Shown: positions 9,256-17,662 of the stretch, one piece after another | Position numbering within the stretch: the first letter of the stretch is position 1 | How the letters are laid out: the number at the start of each line of letters is the position of its first letter | From: Bacteroidales bacterium | Lineage (GTDB): Bacteria; Bacteroidota; Bacteroidia; Bacteroidales; UBA10428 | Assembly: GCA_016930375.1 (NCBI GenBank) | Contig: JAFGGU010000039.1 | Coordinates: 1-61,449, forward strand | Direction of reading: 5' to 3' | Length of the DNA stretch: 61,449 bases | Translations under genes and position numbers: made by a program | The notes under the pieces: model-generated | Told to the model about the DNA's origin: nothing | Database searches by the model: none | Seen by the model: the letters and a program-made list of their open reading frames with translations, nothing else

Positions 9256-9630
9256 ATGAAGGAACGATTGGTGCAATTGATGAGTCATCTTGGTCTGACA
9301 GCCGCCAGGTTCGCAGATGAAATAGGGGTTCAGCGCTCAGGGATATCCCATATCCTCAGCGGCAGAAACCAGCCAGGTTATGATTTTATACTCAAAACCC
9401 TGCTTAAATTCCCTGATATTGACAGTGACTGGTTGCTTACGGGAAGGGGAAATATGCTGAAATCGGACATAAGCAATGGTAATCCGCTAAAAAGCATTGA
9501 ACCGATCCAGGATCCTGTCACACCGGTCAGGAAATCCAAGGAAGTTACAAATGTAAACTTCATTGAAAAGGTAATTATTCTCCATAAAGACGGTACGTTT
9601 GACCATTATGATCCGGCAAGGAAAGATTGA
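9256..9630 (+). CDS. XRE-family helix-turn-helix transcriptional regulator
   Basis: A 124-residue protein with an N-terminal HTH_XRE (Cro/cI-type) domain at about residues 5-60; the recognition region includes GVQRSGISHILSGRNQP. It continues with the DSDWLLTGRGNM segment common in Bacteroidota phage-repressor-like regulators. The C-terminal half is a low-complexity linker and a short tail with no visible enzymatic domain. It stands just before pyrD and is preceded by dyad sites it might bind. The possible -7 element TACATTTG at 9244-9251 lies so close to the ATG that the mRNA would be nearly leaderless. Its regulon is unknown. Confidence 0.85.
   Translation: MKERLVQLMSHLGLTAARFADEIGVQRSGISHILSGRNQPGYDFILKTLLKFPDIDSDWLLTGRGNMLKSDISNGNPLKSIEPIQDPVTPVRKSKEVTNVNFIEKVIILHKDGTFDHYDPARKD
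9544..9558 (+). promoter_or_regulatory. Intragenic copy of the GTTACA-type dyad
   Basis: GTTACAAATGTAAAC contains the exact dyad TACAAATGTA. It lies near the 3' end of the XRE gene, about 100 bp before the pyrD start, so it could act as an operator for pyrD. Confidence 0.4.
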
Positions 9631-9641
9631 TTTTTAATCAT

Positions 9642-9649
9642 TATCTTTG
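9642..9649 (+). promoter_or_regulatory. -7 promoter element upstream of pyrD
   Basis: TATCTTTG matches TAnnTTTG and lies 11 bp before the pyrD ATG, predicting a very short leader. It suggests that pyrD can be transcribed independently of the XRE gene. Confidence 0.45.
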
Positions 9650-9660
9650 TCGAAAAATAC

Positions 9661-10704
9661 ATGTACAAAAGTCTGATTCGTCCTCTATTGTTCCTTCTCA
9701 GCCCCGAAACAGTACATCATCTTGTCGTGTTTCTCATAAAATGCCTTGTTTTCATACCCGGCATGAAAAGGCTCAGTAAGTACTGGTTTTCATATTCCGG
9801 CAATAAACTCGCCGTAACAGTCGCAGGACTTCATTTCAAAAGTAGGGTTGGCATGGCAGCCGGATTTGACAAGAATGCCGATTTTTACGATAATTTCTCC
9901 ATATTCGGCTTTTCTTTCATCGAAATAGGAACGGTTACCCCCCTGGCACAGAGCGGTAATCCAAAACCTCGTCTTTTCAGGCTTCCCGCTGATAAAGCCC
10001 TGATAAACAGAATGGGATTTAACAACAAAGGCGTTGAATGTGCTGCCAATAATCTGCGGAAACGCGACAAATCCATCATCATTGGCGGAAATATCGGCAA
10101 AAACACCACAACGCCCAATGAAAGGGCCCCGGACGATTATTTGACCTGCTTTAATGCATTGTATGATGTAGTGGATTACCTGGTTGTCAATGTCAGCTGT
10201 CCCAATATTGCAGGTCTGGATAAACTGCAGGACCAGGATTCTCTCCGGGAGATTCTTGACATCCTTATGAATGCGAGAAAAAGCAGGACCTTACGCAAGC
10301 CAGTTTTTCTGAAAATTTCACCGGACCTTACATTCCGGCAAATCGACGAGACCATTGCCCTGTGTCATGAATCCGGCCTCGATGGCATCATTGCCACCAA
10401 TACAACCAAACTCAGAAAAGGATTAAACACCCCGGAAGAAAGATTAGCTGAAATAGGATCCGGAGGTTTAAGCGGGGCACCCCTCAGGAATAAGGCCCTG
10501 GAAATCATAAGTTACATATGTAAACAAACTGAAAATACCCTTCCCGTGATTGCAACCGGAGGGATACTTACACCCGAAGATGCCTTGGAAATGATCAAAG
10601 CTGGCGCATCGCTGGTACAGGTTTATACGGGATTCGTTTATGAAGGACCCTGGGTGGTTAAAAGGATCAATAAAGCTATTGAGAGTTATTATAAAGAATC
10701 TTAA
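9661..10704 (+). CDS. pyrD: Dihydroorotate dehydrogenase, class 2 type
   Basis: Oxidises dihydroorotate to orotate in pyrimidine synthesis, normally passing electrons through FMN to quinone at the membrane. The N-terminal extension with hydrophobic helices (residues 1-45) is the class 2 membrane-association region. FMN and substrate motifs are present in order: AAGFDKNAD, GTVTPLAQ.GNPKPR, NRMGFNN, NVSCPN, KISPDL, GGLSGAPL and ATGGILTPEDA. At 347 residues it has class 2 length. Odd point: the position of the catalytic base, usually Ser in class 2 enzymes (NISSPN), is Cys here (NVSCPN), as in class 1 enzymes. Confidence 0.94.
   Translation: MYKSLIRPLLFLLSPETVHHLVVFLIKCLVFIPGMKRLSKYWFSYSGNKLAVTVAGLHFKSRVGMAAGFDKNADFYDNFSIFGFSFIEIGTVTPLAQSGNPKPRLFRLPADKALINRMGFNNKGVECAANNLRKRDKSIIIGGNIGKNTTTPNERAPDDYLTCFNALYDVVDYLVVNVSCPNIAGLDKLQDQDSLREILDILMNARKSRTLRKPVFLKISPDLTFRQIDETIALCHESGLDGIIATNTTKLRKGLNTPEERLAEIGSGGLSGAPLRNKALEIISYICKQTENTLPVIATGGILTPEDALEMIKAGASLVQVYTGFVYEGPWVVKRINKAIESYYKES
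10511..10525 (+). promoter_or_regulatory. Dyad site inside pyrD
   Basis: GTTACATATGTAAAC is the best-formed copy of the 15-bp motif found near the XRE gene (exact dyad TACATATGTA). It lies about 190 bp before the end of pyrD. It may be a true internal operator or a chance match in codons for SYICK. Confidence 0.3.
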
Positions 10705-10716
10705 CTGAATCAATCC

Positions 10717-12123
10717 ATGAAATTCGAGATTTGGAAATTTCCTGCCCGTGCATTTGTTTTGCTGCTGTTTGTATGGGTTACTTGTCCCCAGGTTATCACA
10801 GCACAACAGCAAAACCTGGTCGCCAATCCCGGCTTTGAAGAATATGAAAAGTGCCCCGAGGATTATACACCTGAAAATCTTACGCATAAACTTGTGCCGG
10901 GATGGTCCTATCCGACCAGGGCTACGCCTGATTATTTCAACAGGTGCAGTCCCAGAAATGTCAGTGTGCCCAAAAATTTCGCCGGAGAAAGCGAACCCCA
11001 TGGCGGAAACGGTTATGTGGGTGCCATCCTGAGCGGCACCGAAGAAAGCTACCGTGAATATATACAGGGCCGGCTCGCAGTATCCATGATAAAGGGTCAG
11101 CGATATTGCGTGAGATTTTATTATAAACTGGCCTCGTATTCCCGGTTTGCGGTTGATCAGATGAGCCTGTATTTCAGTGATGTCGAAATAAAGAACGATA
11201 TCAATGTCAATCTTTCCTATACCCCGCAGATCACTAATAAAATAGGGCTCTTCCTGGACAATATCGATGAATGGGAGGAATTCTGTACAGTATATACTGC
11301 TACAGGTTCCGAGCGTTTTTTTACAATCGGGAATTTCAGGAATTATGATAACACCAATTATGTGGTGACCGATAAAAACGTTGTGAATTTGCGCAATAAG
11401 GCATATGCCTATTATTATTTCGATGATTTCATCATTGCCCCGCTTGCCAATTGCAAGGACTGCCCCTGCGTGGTGCATGATTTTGAAAGCCGTATACTGG
11501 AAGCAGATTATACCGGTGGTCTGGATCCAATGACAGGCAAAGTGAACAGGATCATCCATGACGGGAGCATCCGGATCGGTTTATTGGGCGGAACTCCTCC
11601 CTATACAGTAACCTGGAATAACAAAATGACCGGTACCGAACTGCGAAACCTGCCTGCCGGCAAGTACATATACATGGCCAGTGATTTATACAACTGCAGG
11701 TCTTCCGATACCGTTATCTTCACGGAACCTGAAATTGTCAGGGATGAATTCCTCGAGGGACTGAAAGCCATTGAAGAAGGATCGGCCGTGGTTTTGGAGA
11801 ATATCTTCTTTGATTTTGACAAGACTGTCCTGCTACCGGCATCTTTTGCAGAGCTGAATAAGGTTGTACAGTTCATGCTGGAAGAGGATATCAAACTCAT
11901 TGAAATCTCGGGGCATACCGACAGTGAAGGCTCCGACGCATACAACAAGAAGCTTTCGGACGGCAGGGCGGCTGCCGTTGTCACTTACCTGGCTTCCCAG
12001 GGTATTAAGCCGGAAAGGATGCAATCGGTGGGTCACGGTGAAAGCAGGCCTGTTGATACCAACCAGACCGAGGAAGGCAGAGCGCAAAACCGCCGGGTTG
12101 AATTCACATTATTGAAGAAATAA
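10717..12123 (+). CDS. OmpA-family outer-membrane protein with SprB-type repeat
   Basis: A 468-residue envelope protein. Residues 1-29 are a signal peptide (ending ITAQQ). Residues about 35-250 form a jelly-roll-like domain beginning NLVANPGFEEY, a layout common in Bacteroidota OmpA proteins. Residues about 255-345 match a SprB-type repeat (GGTPPYTVTWNN, LPAGKYIYMASDLYNC), known from gliding and T9SS-linked proteins. Residues about 360-468 are an OmpA C-terminal peptidoglycan-binding domain (ISGHTDSEGSDAYN, NRRVEF). It likely anchors outer membrane to peptidoglycan and may support surface machinery. It begins 12 bp after pyrD and is followed after 21 bp by another exported protein, suggesting one transcript. 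Confidence 0.88.
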   Translation: MKFEIWKFPARAFVLLLFVWVTCPQVITAQQQNLVANPGFEEYEKCPEDYTPENLTHKLVPGWSYPTRATPDYFNRCSPRNVSVPKNFAGESEPHGGNGYVGAILSGTEESYREYIQGRLAVSMIKGQRYCVRFYYKLASYSRFAVDQMSLYFSDVEIKNDINVNLSYTPQITNKIGLFLDNIDEWEEFCTVYTATGSERFFTIGNFRNYDNTNYVVTDKNVVNLRNKAYAYYYFDDFIIAPLANCKDCPCVVHDFESRILEADYTGGLDPMTGKVNRIIHDGSIRIGLLGGTPPYTVTWNNKMTGTELRNLPAGKYIYMASDLYNCRSSDTVIFTEPEIVRDEFLEGLKAIEEGSAVVLENIFFDFDKTVLLPASFAELNKVVQFMLEEDIKLIEISGHTDSEGSDAYNKKLSDGRAAAVVTYLASQGIKPERMQSVGHGESRPVDTNQTEEGRAQNRRVEFTLLKK

Positions 12124-12144
12124 AGAATAATAAAACACTGATTT

Positions 12145-14136
12145 ATGCTGAAAAAGACACTGAACCTCTTCTATATCGCCCTGTGGATCCTTGCCATCAT
12201 ACCTGTTGGGCTGTCTGCACAAAATTTGAAAAAGGGATATAAACTGCTCGAAAAAGCGGATTATGAAAAGGCTTACGAAGTTTTCGGGGACGCACTGTCC
12301 GGGCCTGACCAGAATCCTGCTGCCCTTTTTGGAATGGCTCTGGTATTCGCCGATGAAAAATCACCCCGGTATGACGTCATCGGAGCCTGGGACTACGCCC
12401 GAAAACTGCAGCAGAACATGGACAAACTCTCAACGGAGGAGAGCGAATTTATAGGGGAATACTTCTACAATACGGAAGTCCGTCATATCAGCCGTCCCGT
12501 CAGGAAGAAAATGGATTATGCCATTGAAACCATGGAAGCCAAGCTGATCAAATATATCCGGGAGGAAAACAACCTGGAGGTAGTTTACCGGGTTCTTGAT
12601 AAGTTTCCTGATTTCAGGCACCATGACAACATCCTTCATATCCGGAATCAGCTGGAATTCAGAAAATATGAAAAACAGAACACCCTGGAAGGTTACCTCG
12701 AATTCATTCAGAAGTTTCCGGACGCCTCGCAGATTGATAAGGCCATTAAATACCGGAATAAACTGTCTTTCGAAAAGGTCTGCGAGGTTAATACGGTTGA
12801 GGCCTACAATGACTTTATGAAACAATATCCCCAGGCTGCTGAAATCAACCAGGCTGTTAAACGACTTCATGCAGTAGCATTTGACAGGGCAAAGCAGATG
12901 AACACCATTGCCGCCTTTGATGATTTTATAGCGCATTACCCCGATGCGCTGGAGATTTCTGAAGCCCGTACCATCCAGAAACAATTGCTGTACGAGTACG
13001 CAAAAAAAATACATACCCTGGAAGCCTATAATGAGTTTATAAGAAAATATCCTGAAGGCCAGCAATATATTGATATTTTCAATCTAAAGGCTCTGGACAA
13101 TGGCATGCGGTTTTTAAACCAGCATCCTTTTCCGTCCAGTAACATGCTGTGGGCCCGCAGTTTCGATGAAGAAGGAAATTATGAACTCAGCGCCTGTATT
13201 ACCGCAGACACCATGAACAATTATGTGATTGGGGGTACTGTTTTTAAATCGGATACCGGATCCACCGAGGCCTGGATCATTAAGCTCGCCCAGGATGGCA
13301 AAATGACCTGGAATAAATACATCAGCGAGGGATACAACGATGAAGTCAACCTGATCAGCGTAAACCCCAAAAACGAGATCCTGGGCGCAGGTTATACCTG
13401 GATAGGGACAGATTCTGCATCCCGTGAATCCTGGCTTTTTAAACTCGGGCCGGAAGGGCAAAAATTGTGGAGCAGGAAACTGGGAAAAATGAACATCAGG
13501 ACCATGAAGGTAAACACTGATGGCACGATTTTTCTGGGAGGGTACCTGGTGAATGATTCCCTCCAAAAAAAGTATTCAGTTATTGTGTTGAATGAAAACG
13601 GGAAAAGACTGTGGGGAAGGACGTATACCGGTAATGGCGAGATATTTCACGTGGGTCAGTTTTCCGATCAGCGGATGCTGATTGTAGGGAATCACTGGCA
13701 TGCCAAAACCGATCCAAGGGGTTATCTGATCTGGGAATCTCCGTTTGGTGCATCGGACAGCATCATTGCAGCCCAGGTTATGCCCAAAGGAGAAATTTGT
13801 TACCTGGGTTTCCGGAACCGGGAGAAAATGATGTTTATCAAAACCGGACCTGATAATAAACCCATTACCGAAAAGGAGATTAAACTTCCGGAATTACCCA
13901 AAGGTGCAACTGAGCTGATCCCCGGGACTCAGAATCAACTGGTTGTCGTATTCACCATGGAACAATACCAAACGATAAACTGGATCAGTGCATCAAGCGG
14001 GGATATCCTTCACTCAGCAAGGATACCTGATGGCATAAAGATCGATCAGATTAAAACTGACAGGAAGAACAACCTTTTGCTGGTGGCCTGCATGGGTGAA
14101 ATATTGGTTTTTCGGAACAACGGAAGTACTTTTTAG
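12145..14136 (+). CDS. Exported TPR-like repeat and beta-propeller-like protein
   Basis: A 663-residue protein with signal peptide (residues 1-25, ending GLSAQ). Residues 25-110 look like TPR helices (GYKLLEKADYEKAYEVF). Four helical repeats of 36-37 residues begin near residues 180, 216, 253 and 290, each with the pattern NT-x-EAYN-x-F-x-x-x-YP. Residues about 330-660 contain repeated WIIKL/WLFKLGPEGQKLW strands followed by GG or LG, like a beta-propeller of the pyrrolo-quinoline or delta-60 kind. I do not recognise a named family. Its position between the OmpA/SprB protein and a SpoIIE phosphatase suggests an envelope or motility-related role. Confidence 0.75.
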   Translation: MLKKTLNLFYIALWILAIIPVGLSAQNLKKGYKLLEKADYEKAYEVFGDALSGPDQNPAALFGMALVFADEKSPRYDVIGAWDYARKLQQNMDKLSTEESEFIGEYFYNTEVRHISRPVRKKMDYAIETMEAKLIKYIREENNLEVVYRVLDKFPDFRHHDNILHIRNQLEFRKYEKQNTLEGYLEFIQKFPDASQIDKAIKYRNKLSFEKVCEVNTVEAYNDFMKQYPQAAEINQAVKRLHAVAFDRAKQMNTIAAFDDFIAHYPDALEISEARTIQKQLLYEYAKKIHTLEAYNEFIRKYPEGQQYIDIFNLKALDNGMRFLNQHPFPSSNMLWARSFDEEGNYELSACITADTMNNYVIGGTVFKSDTGSTEAWIIKLAQDGKMTWNKYISEGYNDEVNLISVNPKNEILGAGYTWIGTDSASRESWLFKLGPEGQKLWSRKLGKMNIRTMKVNTDGTIFLGGYLVNDSLQKKYSVIVLNENGKRLWGRTYTGNGEIFHVGQFSDQRMLIVGNHWHAKTDPRGYLIWESPFGASDSIIAAQVMPKGEICYLGFRNREKMMFIKTGPDNKPITEKEIKLPELPKGATELIPGTQNQLVVVFTMEQYQTINWISASSGDILHSARIPDGIKIDQIKTDRKNNLLLVACMGEILVFRNNGSTF

Positions 14137-14191
14137 GGCAACAATATATTCGCGTTCGCGCGCGTTTCTTCATAACAGGACCATAAATGTC

Positions 14192-15028
14192 ATGAAAGGC
14201 GGAAAAAAACAGGACCACAACCGGGAAGAATCCAGACAGTACTATGATTATTTAAGACAGCAACGTGAAATTGCAGAAAGTCTGAAATATGCAAGTTATA
14301 TACAACAGGCCATGTATCCTTCCGAATCCTTTATGGGCAGGTTGTTACCCGAGTACTTCATATTTCATCAACCCAGGGAAGTTGTAAGTGGAGACTTCTA
14401 TTATGTATCCAGGCATAGTGAACTTCTTTACCTGGCTGTCGGAGACTGCACGGGTCACGGTGTACCCGGAGCCTTTATGAGTATGCTGGGCATCACTTTT
14501 CTGAATGAGATCATAGCGCAGGGCAGGTTTAGCGGCGCTGCTTCCATCCTGAACCAAATGCGGGAACATGTTATGAAGGCATTGTGCCAGACCGGGGAAG
14601 ACAATGAGCAAAAGGACGGGATTGACCTTGCCTTGTGCATACTCGATGCACGAAAGAAAACTATGGATTTTGCCGGTGCTTTTAATCCGGTTTACGTGGT
14701 TCGCAATCAGCAATTGATTGAAATTGAAGGCGATAATATGCCGGTGGGAATCGGGGCAGAAGAAGAAATGCCATTTACCGGCCATTCTTTCGATCTTGAG
14801 AATCAAGATATGCTCTATCTTTTCTCGGATGGTTTTGCTGATCAATTCGGAGGTCCCGATGGAAAAAAATTCAAATACAAAGCTTTCAGGGAGCTGTTGG
14901 TTAGCGGAAGTCATCTGTGTATGCCTGAGCAGAAACAACGGATCATGACAACTTTTAATACCTGGAAAGGAAACCAAAGACAGCTGGATGACGTATTAGT
15001 ATGTGGTTTCCGTTTTCACCCTGCCTAA
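14192..15028 (+). CDS. SpoIIE-type PP2C serine/threonine phosphatase
   Basis: A 278-residue cytoplasmic phosphatase domain protein. Metal-binding and family motifs are visible: EVVSGDFYYV, GDCTGHGVPGAFMS, YLFSDGFADQFGG and LDDVLVCGF. An N-terminal helix (residues 10-45) carries the IAESLKYASYIQQAMYP linker typical of response-type SpoIIE phosphatases in Bacteroidota, usually fused to a sensor; here no sensor is attached. The frame is open from 14096 but the ATG at 14192 is chosen because earlier codons overlap the preceding gene. It probably dephosphorylates an anti-sigma antagonist or similar regulator. The OLD-like gene starts 35 bp downstream. Confidence 0.88.
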   Translation: MKGGKKQDHNREESRQYYDYLRQQREIAESLKYASYIQQAMYPSESFMGRLLPEYFIFHQPREVVSGDFYYVSRHSELLYLAVGDCTGHGVPGAFMSMLGITFLNEIIAQGRFSGAASILNQMREHVMKALCQTGEDNEQKDGIDLALCILDARKKTMDFAGAFNPVYVVRNQQLIEIEGDNMPVGIGAEEEMPFTGHSFDLENQDMLYLFSDGFADQFGGPDGKKFKYKAFRELLVSGSHLCMPEQKQRIMTTFNTWKGNQRQLDDVLVCGFRFHPA

Positions 15029-15063
15029 CTACGCCCTGATAAAGTGATAAATCTCATTAGTCG

Positions 15064-17421
15064 ATGAAAATCAGTGCTTTTCACATCAGAAATTACCGCT
15101 CAATCATTGATTCAGGCAAGTGTTATCTTTCACCTGACAACATCACCGCACTTATTGGCCAGAATGAATCCGGCAAGACTTCAGTCCTTGAAGCTTTGAG
15201 GAGTTTTTATGAGAGCCGGATTACGGATGATGTGCTGCGCAGTGACCAGACTTTTCCTGAAATCACTTGTACTTTTCTCCTGGAGGAAAATGACAGGCTG
15301 GATGAAATGATCGATTTTTCCCGCCTGCCGGCCGAGCTTCATGATGCATTCAGACAAAAAACGGAAATTACACTTAACCGCAAATGGCTCAATTCACGAA
15401 AAAATGTCATTTCAGTTGCCGAACCTGAGCTGCTTACACATTTTGAAGCGCTGGAGAAGACTGTTATCGAGACCGATCAACTCATCGCACGTTCATTTCT
15501 TGAATTGATAAAGCAGACTGAGAACTCTGCCAGGGATTTGCATCTGCTCGAAACTTTGGTTGACAGCGCCAGAAAAGAAGTGAATACCCGTCATAACCGG
15601 CTGGAAGATTTGAAACATATTATTTCAAGATCCAAAAGACCTGATGAACGCATCACCGCAGAGCAGGAATTGGAAACAACACAACAGCAACAATCCGATA
15701 ATGAGACGAATCTTAAGGAAAAGCTCATCCAGATAGAACATGGTAAAGCAAAACTGAAGGATCTGGCTGAAAAACTGAATACCTGTAAGCTATACCATGA
15801 AATTTCAGGTCGTGTCAAGGATCTTGTTGAAGAAGCAAAGGTAAAGGCAGGCCTCATTCATGATGCAGAGCATCAGTATGAGCTTTGCTCGTCAGAAAAA
15901 GAAAATCGCCTTATTATCAAAAGGCTTGAACAACTCCGGACTTCTTATAATTATGTTCAGGAAGAATTAAGAAATCAGACAGCAAATCTCTCTCTCAGGA
16001 GAAAGATCACTTCCAGGGTACTGGACGGAAAGGATCTGAAAGAATCCGAAATCGAGGCAGTTAAAGAATATGAACAGGAAAGTGGTCTTGCCAGCCTGGA
16101 AGAGATGGGGCAAAAGCTTTTTAATCATGTTCCCCTGTTTGAGTTTTTCGAAGATTTCAGCAGTCTTCTCCCCAATAAAATTGACCTGGAAGACCTGTTG
16201 AACGAAAATACGCACGCCGAAGGTTACAAGGCAGCCCGTAACTTTCTTTGTGTCGCCGGTTTGAACGCTGATTTCTTCAGGGAGAAAAACCATCGCATCC
16301 TGAAGCAGAAAATTGAGAACCTGAACAGTGAAATAACCATTGATTTTCAGGATTACTGGCGTCAGAACGTGGGCAAGAATGATAAAATCAGGATCAATTT
16401 TGAACTGGAGCATTACGATTATACACAGCCGGAGAAAAGCGGCAAGCCTTACCTGGAATTCTGGATCAAAGACAAGCAGGAAAGACTTTATCCCAAGCAA
16501 CGGAGCAGGGGAGTAAGGTGGTTCCTGTCGTTTTACCTCGAACTGAAGGCAACCGCCAAGGAAAATACGAGGAATCGTGTTATGCTGATCGACGAACCGG
16601 GTTTAAGTCTCCATGCCCGGGCGCAGGAAGATGTTCTTAAGGTATTTGAAGATCTTCGGGAAAACCTGCAAATTATATATTGCACCCATTCTCCCAGTCT
16701 GATTGACATTCAGAAGTTGTACCGGATTATAGCGGTGCAAAGGGCAAAGGATAACGATGAAAAAAGCGAGACCGTTGTGCTGGATGCCAGAAGCCTTCAT
16801 GAAGCTTCAACCGACACCCTTTCTCCAATCTATTCACTTATGGGTACCAGGCTGAACGACAAGCAGTTTATTTTTCCCAAGAATAATATCATCGTTGAAG
16901 ATAATGTGACCTATTATTACCTCGATTCTCTGAGCAGGTTGTACGGTTTCGAAGATTATATCCATTTCATTCCCGCATCAGGTCCAGAGAATATTCCCAT
17001 GTTGGCCAATATACTCTTTGGCTGGAAGATCGATTTTGGGGTACTGACGATGGACAATCCGGTCAATGCGCAGGTTCTGGAATTTCTGAGAAATACCACG
17101 TTTTTTCGGAATGACGATGCGGCCAACAGGAAAATAAGAAGTTACCAGGGATTCACGGGTATTGAAGATCTTTTTTCGACCATTGATTTTAAACGTTTTA
17201 TTCTGCAGCAACGAATCGGAATTACCGTGAGAAATAGTGAATTCATCATAAGCAACGGCATATCCAGACTGATCCTCGCCACTGATTTTTGCTCCAAGCT
17301 TCAGAAAGACGGCACTGTATTCAAGGAATTCGATGACGAAACGAAAAAGAATTTTGACAAGCTCTTCAGGTTGATTAAAAGCATGGCTGAACCAGAACCG
17401 GTTCTACAACCCAGCAATTAA
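15064..17421 (+). CDS. OLD-like AAA/ABC ATPase with degenerate Toprim-like C-terminus
   Basis: A 785-residue ATPase of the OLD/RecF/SMC type. Walker A GQNESGKTS is at residues 32-40; a coiled-coil-like stretch covers about 160-310; Walker B and D-loop LIDEPGLSLHA start near 506; the H-loop CTHSPSLI is near 539. After the ATPase, residues about 605-670 resemble a Toprim core: IIVEDNVTYYYL supplies the first acid, but where DxD is expected the sequence is LTMDN, with one acid only. OLD-family proteins act in DNA repair or phage defence as ATP-regulated nucleases. Catalysis here is doubtful. It follows the SpoIIE phosphatase by 35 bp; no UvrD-like helicase partner as in Gabija is adjacent. Confidence 0.75.
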   Translation: MKISAFHIRNYRSIIDSGKCYLSPDNITALIGQNESGKTSVLEALRSFYESRITDDVLRSDQTFPEITCTFLLEENDRLDEMIDFSRLPAELHDAFRQKTEITLNRKWLNSRKNVISVAEPELLTHFEALEKTVIETDQLIARSFLELIKQTENSARDLHLLETLVDSARKEVNTRHNRLEDLKHIISRSKRPDERITAEQELETTQQQQSDNETNLKEKLIQIEHGKAKLKDLAEKLNTCKLYHEISGRVKDLVEEAKVKAGLIHDAEHQYELCSSEKENRLIIKRLEQLRTSYNYVQEELRNQTANLSLRRKITSRVLDGKDLKESEIEAVKEYEQESGLASLEEMGQKLFNHVPLFEFFEDFSSLLPNKIDLEDLLNENTHAEGYKAARNFLCVAGLNADFFREKNHRILKQKIENLNSEITIDFQDYWRQNVGKNDKIRINFELEHYDYTQPEKSGKPYLEFWIKDKQERLYPKQRSRGVRWFLSFYLELKATAKENTRNRVMLIDEPGLSLHARAQEDVLKVFEDLRENLQIIYCTHSPSLIDIQKLYRIIAVQRAKDNDEKSETVVLDARSLHEASTDTLSPIYSLMGTRLNDKQFIFPKNNIIVEDNVTYYYLDSLSRLYGFEDYIHFIPASGPENIPMLANILFGWKIDFGVLTMDNPVNAQVLEFLRNTTFFRNDDAANRKIRSYQGFTGIEDLFSTIDFKRFILQQRIGITVRNSEFIISNGISRLILATDFCSKLQKDGTVFKEFDDETKKNFDKLFRLIKSMAEPEPVLQPSN

Positions 17422-17484
17422 TCCTCTTTCAGCCAGTTATACATAAGTAATTACACCAGAGTAATTTGACTTTTGCAAAAATAT

Positions 17485-17527
17485 TTGACGAAAGTGCAAC
17501 TTTCATTGACGAAAATACGTATATTTG
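17485..17527 (+). promoter_or_regulatory. Promoter with repeated sites before the 30-residue peptide gene
   Basis: TATATTTG at 17520-17527 matches TAnnTTTG. Upstream, TTGACGAAA occurs twice at exactly 21-bp spacing (17485-17493 and 17506-17514), with an inverted repeat AAAGT-GCA-ACTTT (17491-17503) between. AGTAATTTGA also occurs twice, at 17460 and 17534, flanking the promoter. Such phased repeats suggest a regulated promoter. Confidence 0.5.
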
Positions 17528-17564
17528 GGACAAAGTAATTTGAAACGGTTAAATACATATTGTC

Positions 17565-17657
17565 ATGGGCACTTTCATTCTTGTTCTTGTTCCCGCTGTA
17601 TCGCTCTTCATCCTTGGTTATCTTGTCCTTACAGCTCCTGAATACAGGGAATACTAG
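17565..17657 (+). CDS. Putative 30-residue single-span membrane peptide
   Basis: Small gene beginning MGTFILVLVPAVSLF and ending in the short polar tail APEYREY. Residues 3-23 are continuously hydrophobic, so one membrane span is expected. Support beyond the open frame is the promoter -7 element 38 bp upstream and the placement in an otherwise unexplained gap between two convergent genes; the stop lies 5 bp from the end of the permease gene on the other strand. No family recognised. It could be a small membrane regulator or a toxin-like peptide; it could also be a chance frame. Confidence 0.5.
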   Translation: MGTFILVLVPAVSLFILGYLVLTAPEYREY

Positions 17658-17662
17658 GAACA

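Noticed and set aside
10468..11559. 363-codon minus-strand frame over pyrD and the OmpA-like gene
   Set aside because: It spans the junction of two well supported genes and reads as low-probability antisense sequence.
15064..17421. Gabija GajA homologue
   Set aside because: The ATPase order fits the OLD family in general, but the protein is longer, the Toprim acids are incomplete and no UvrD-like GajB gene is adjacent.
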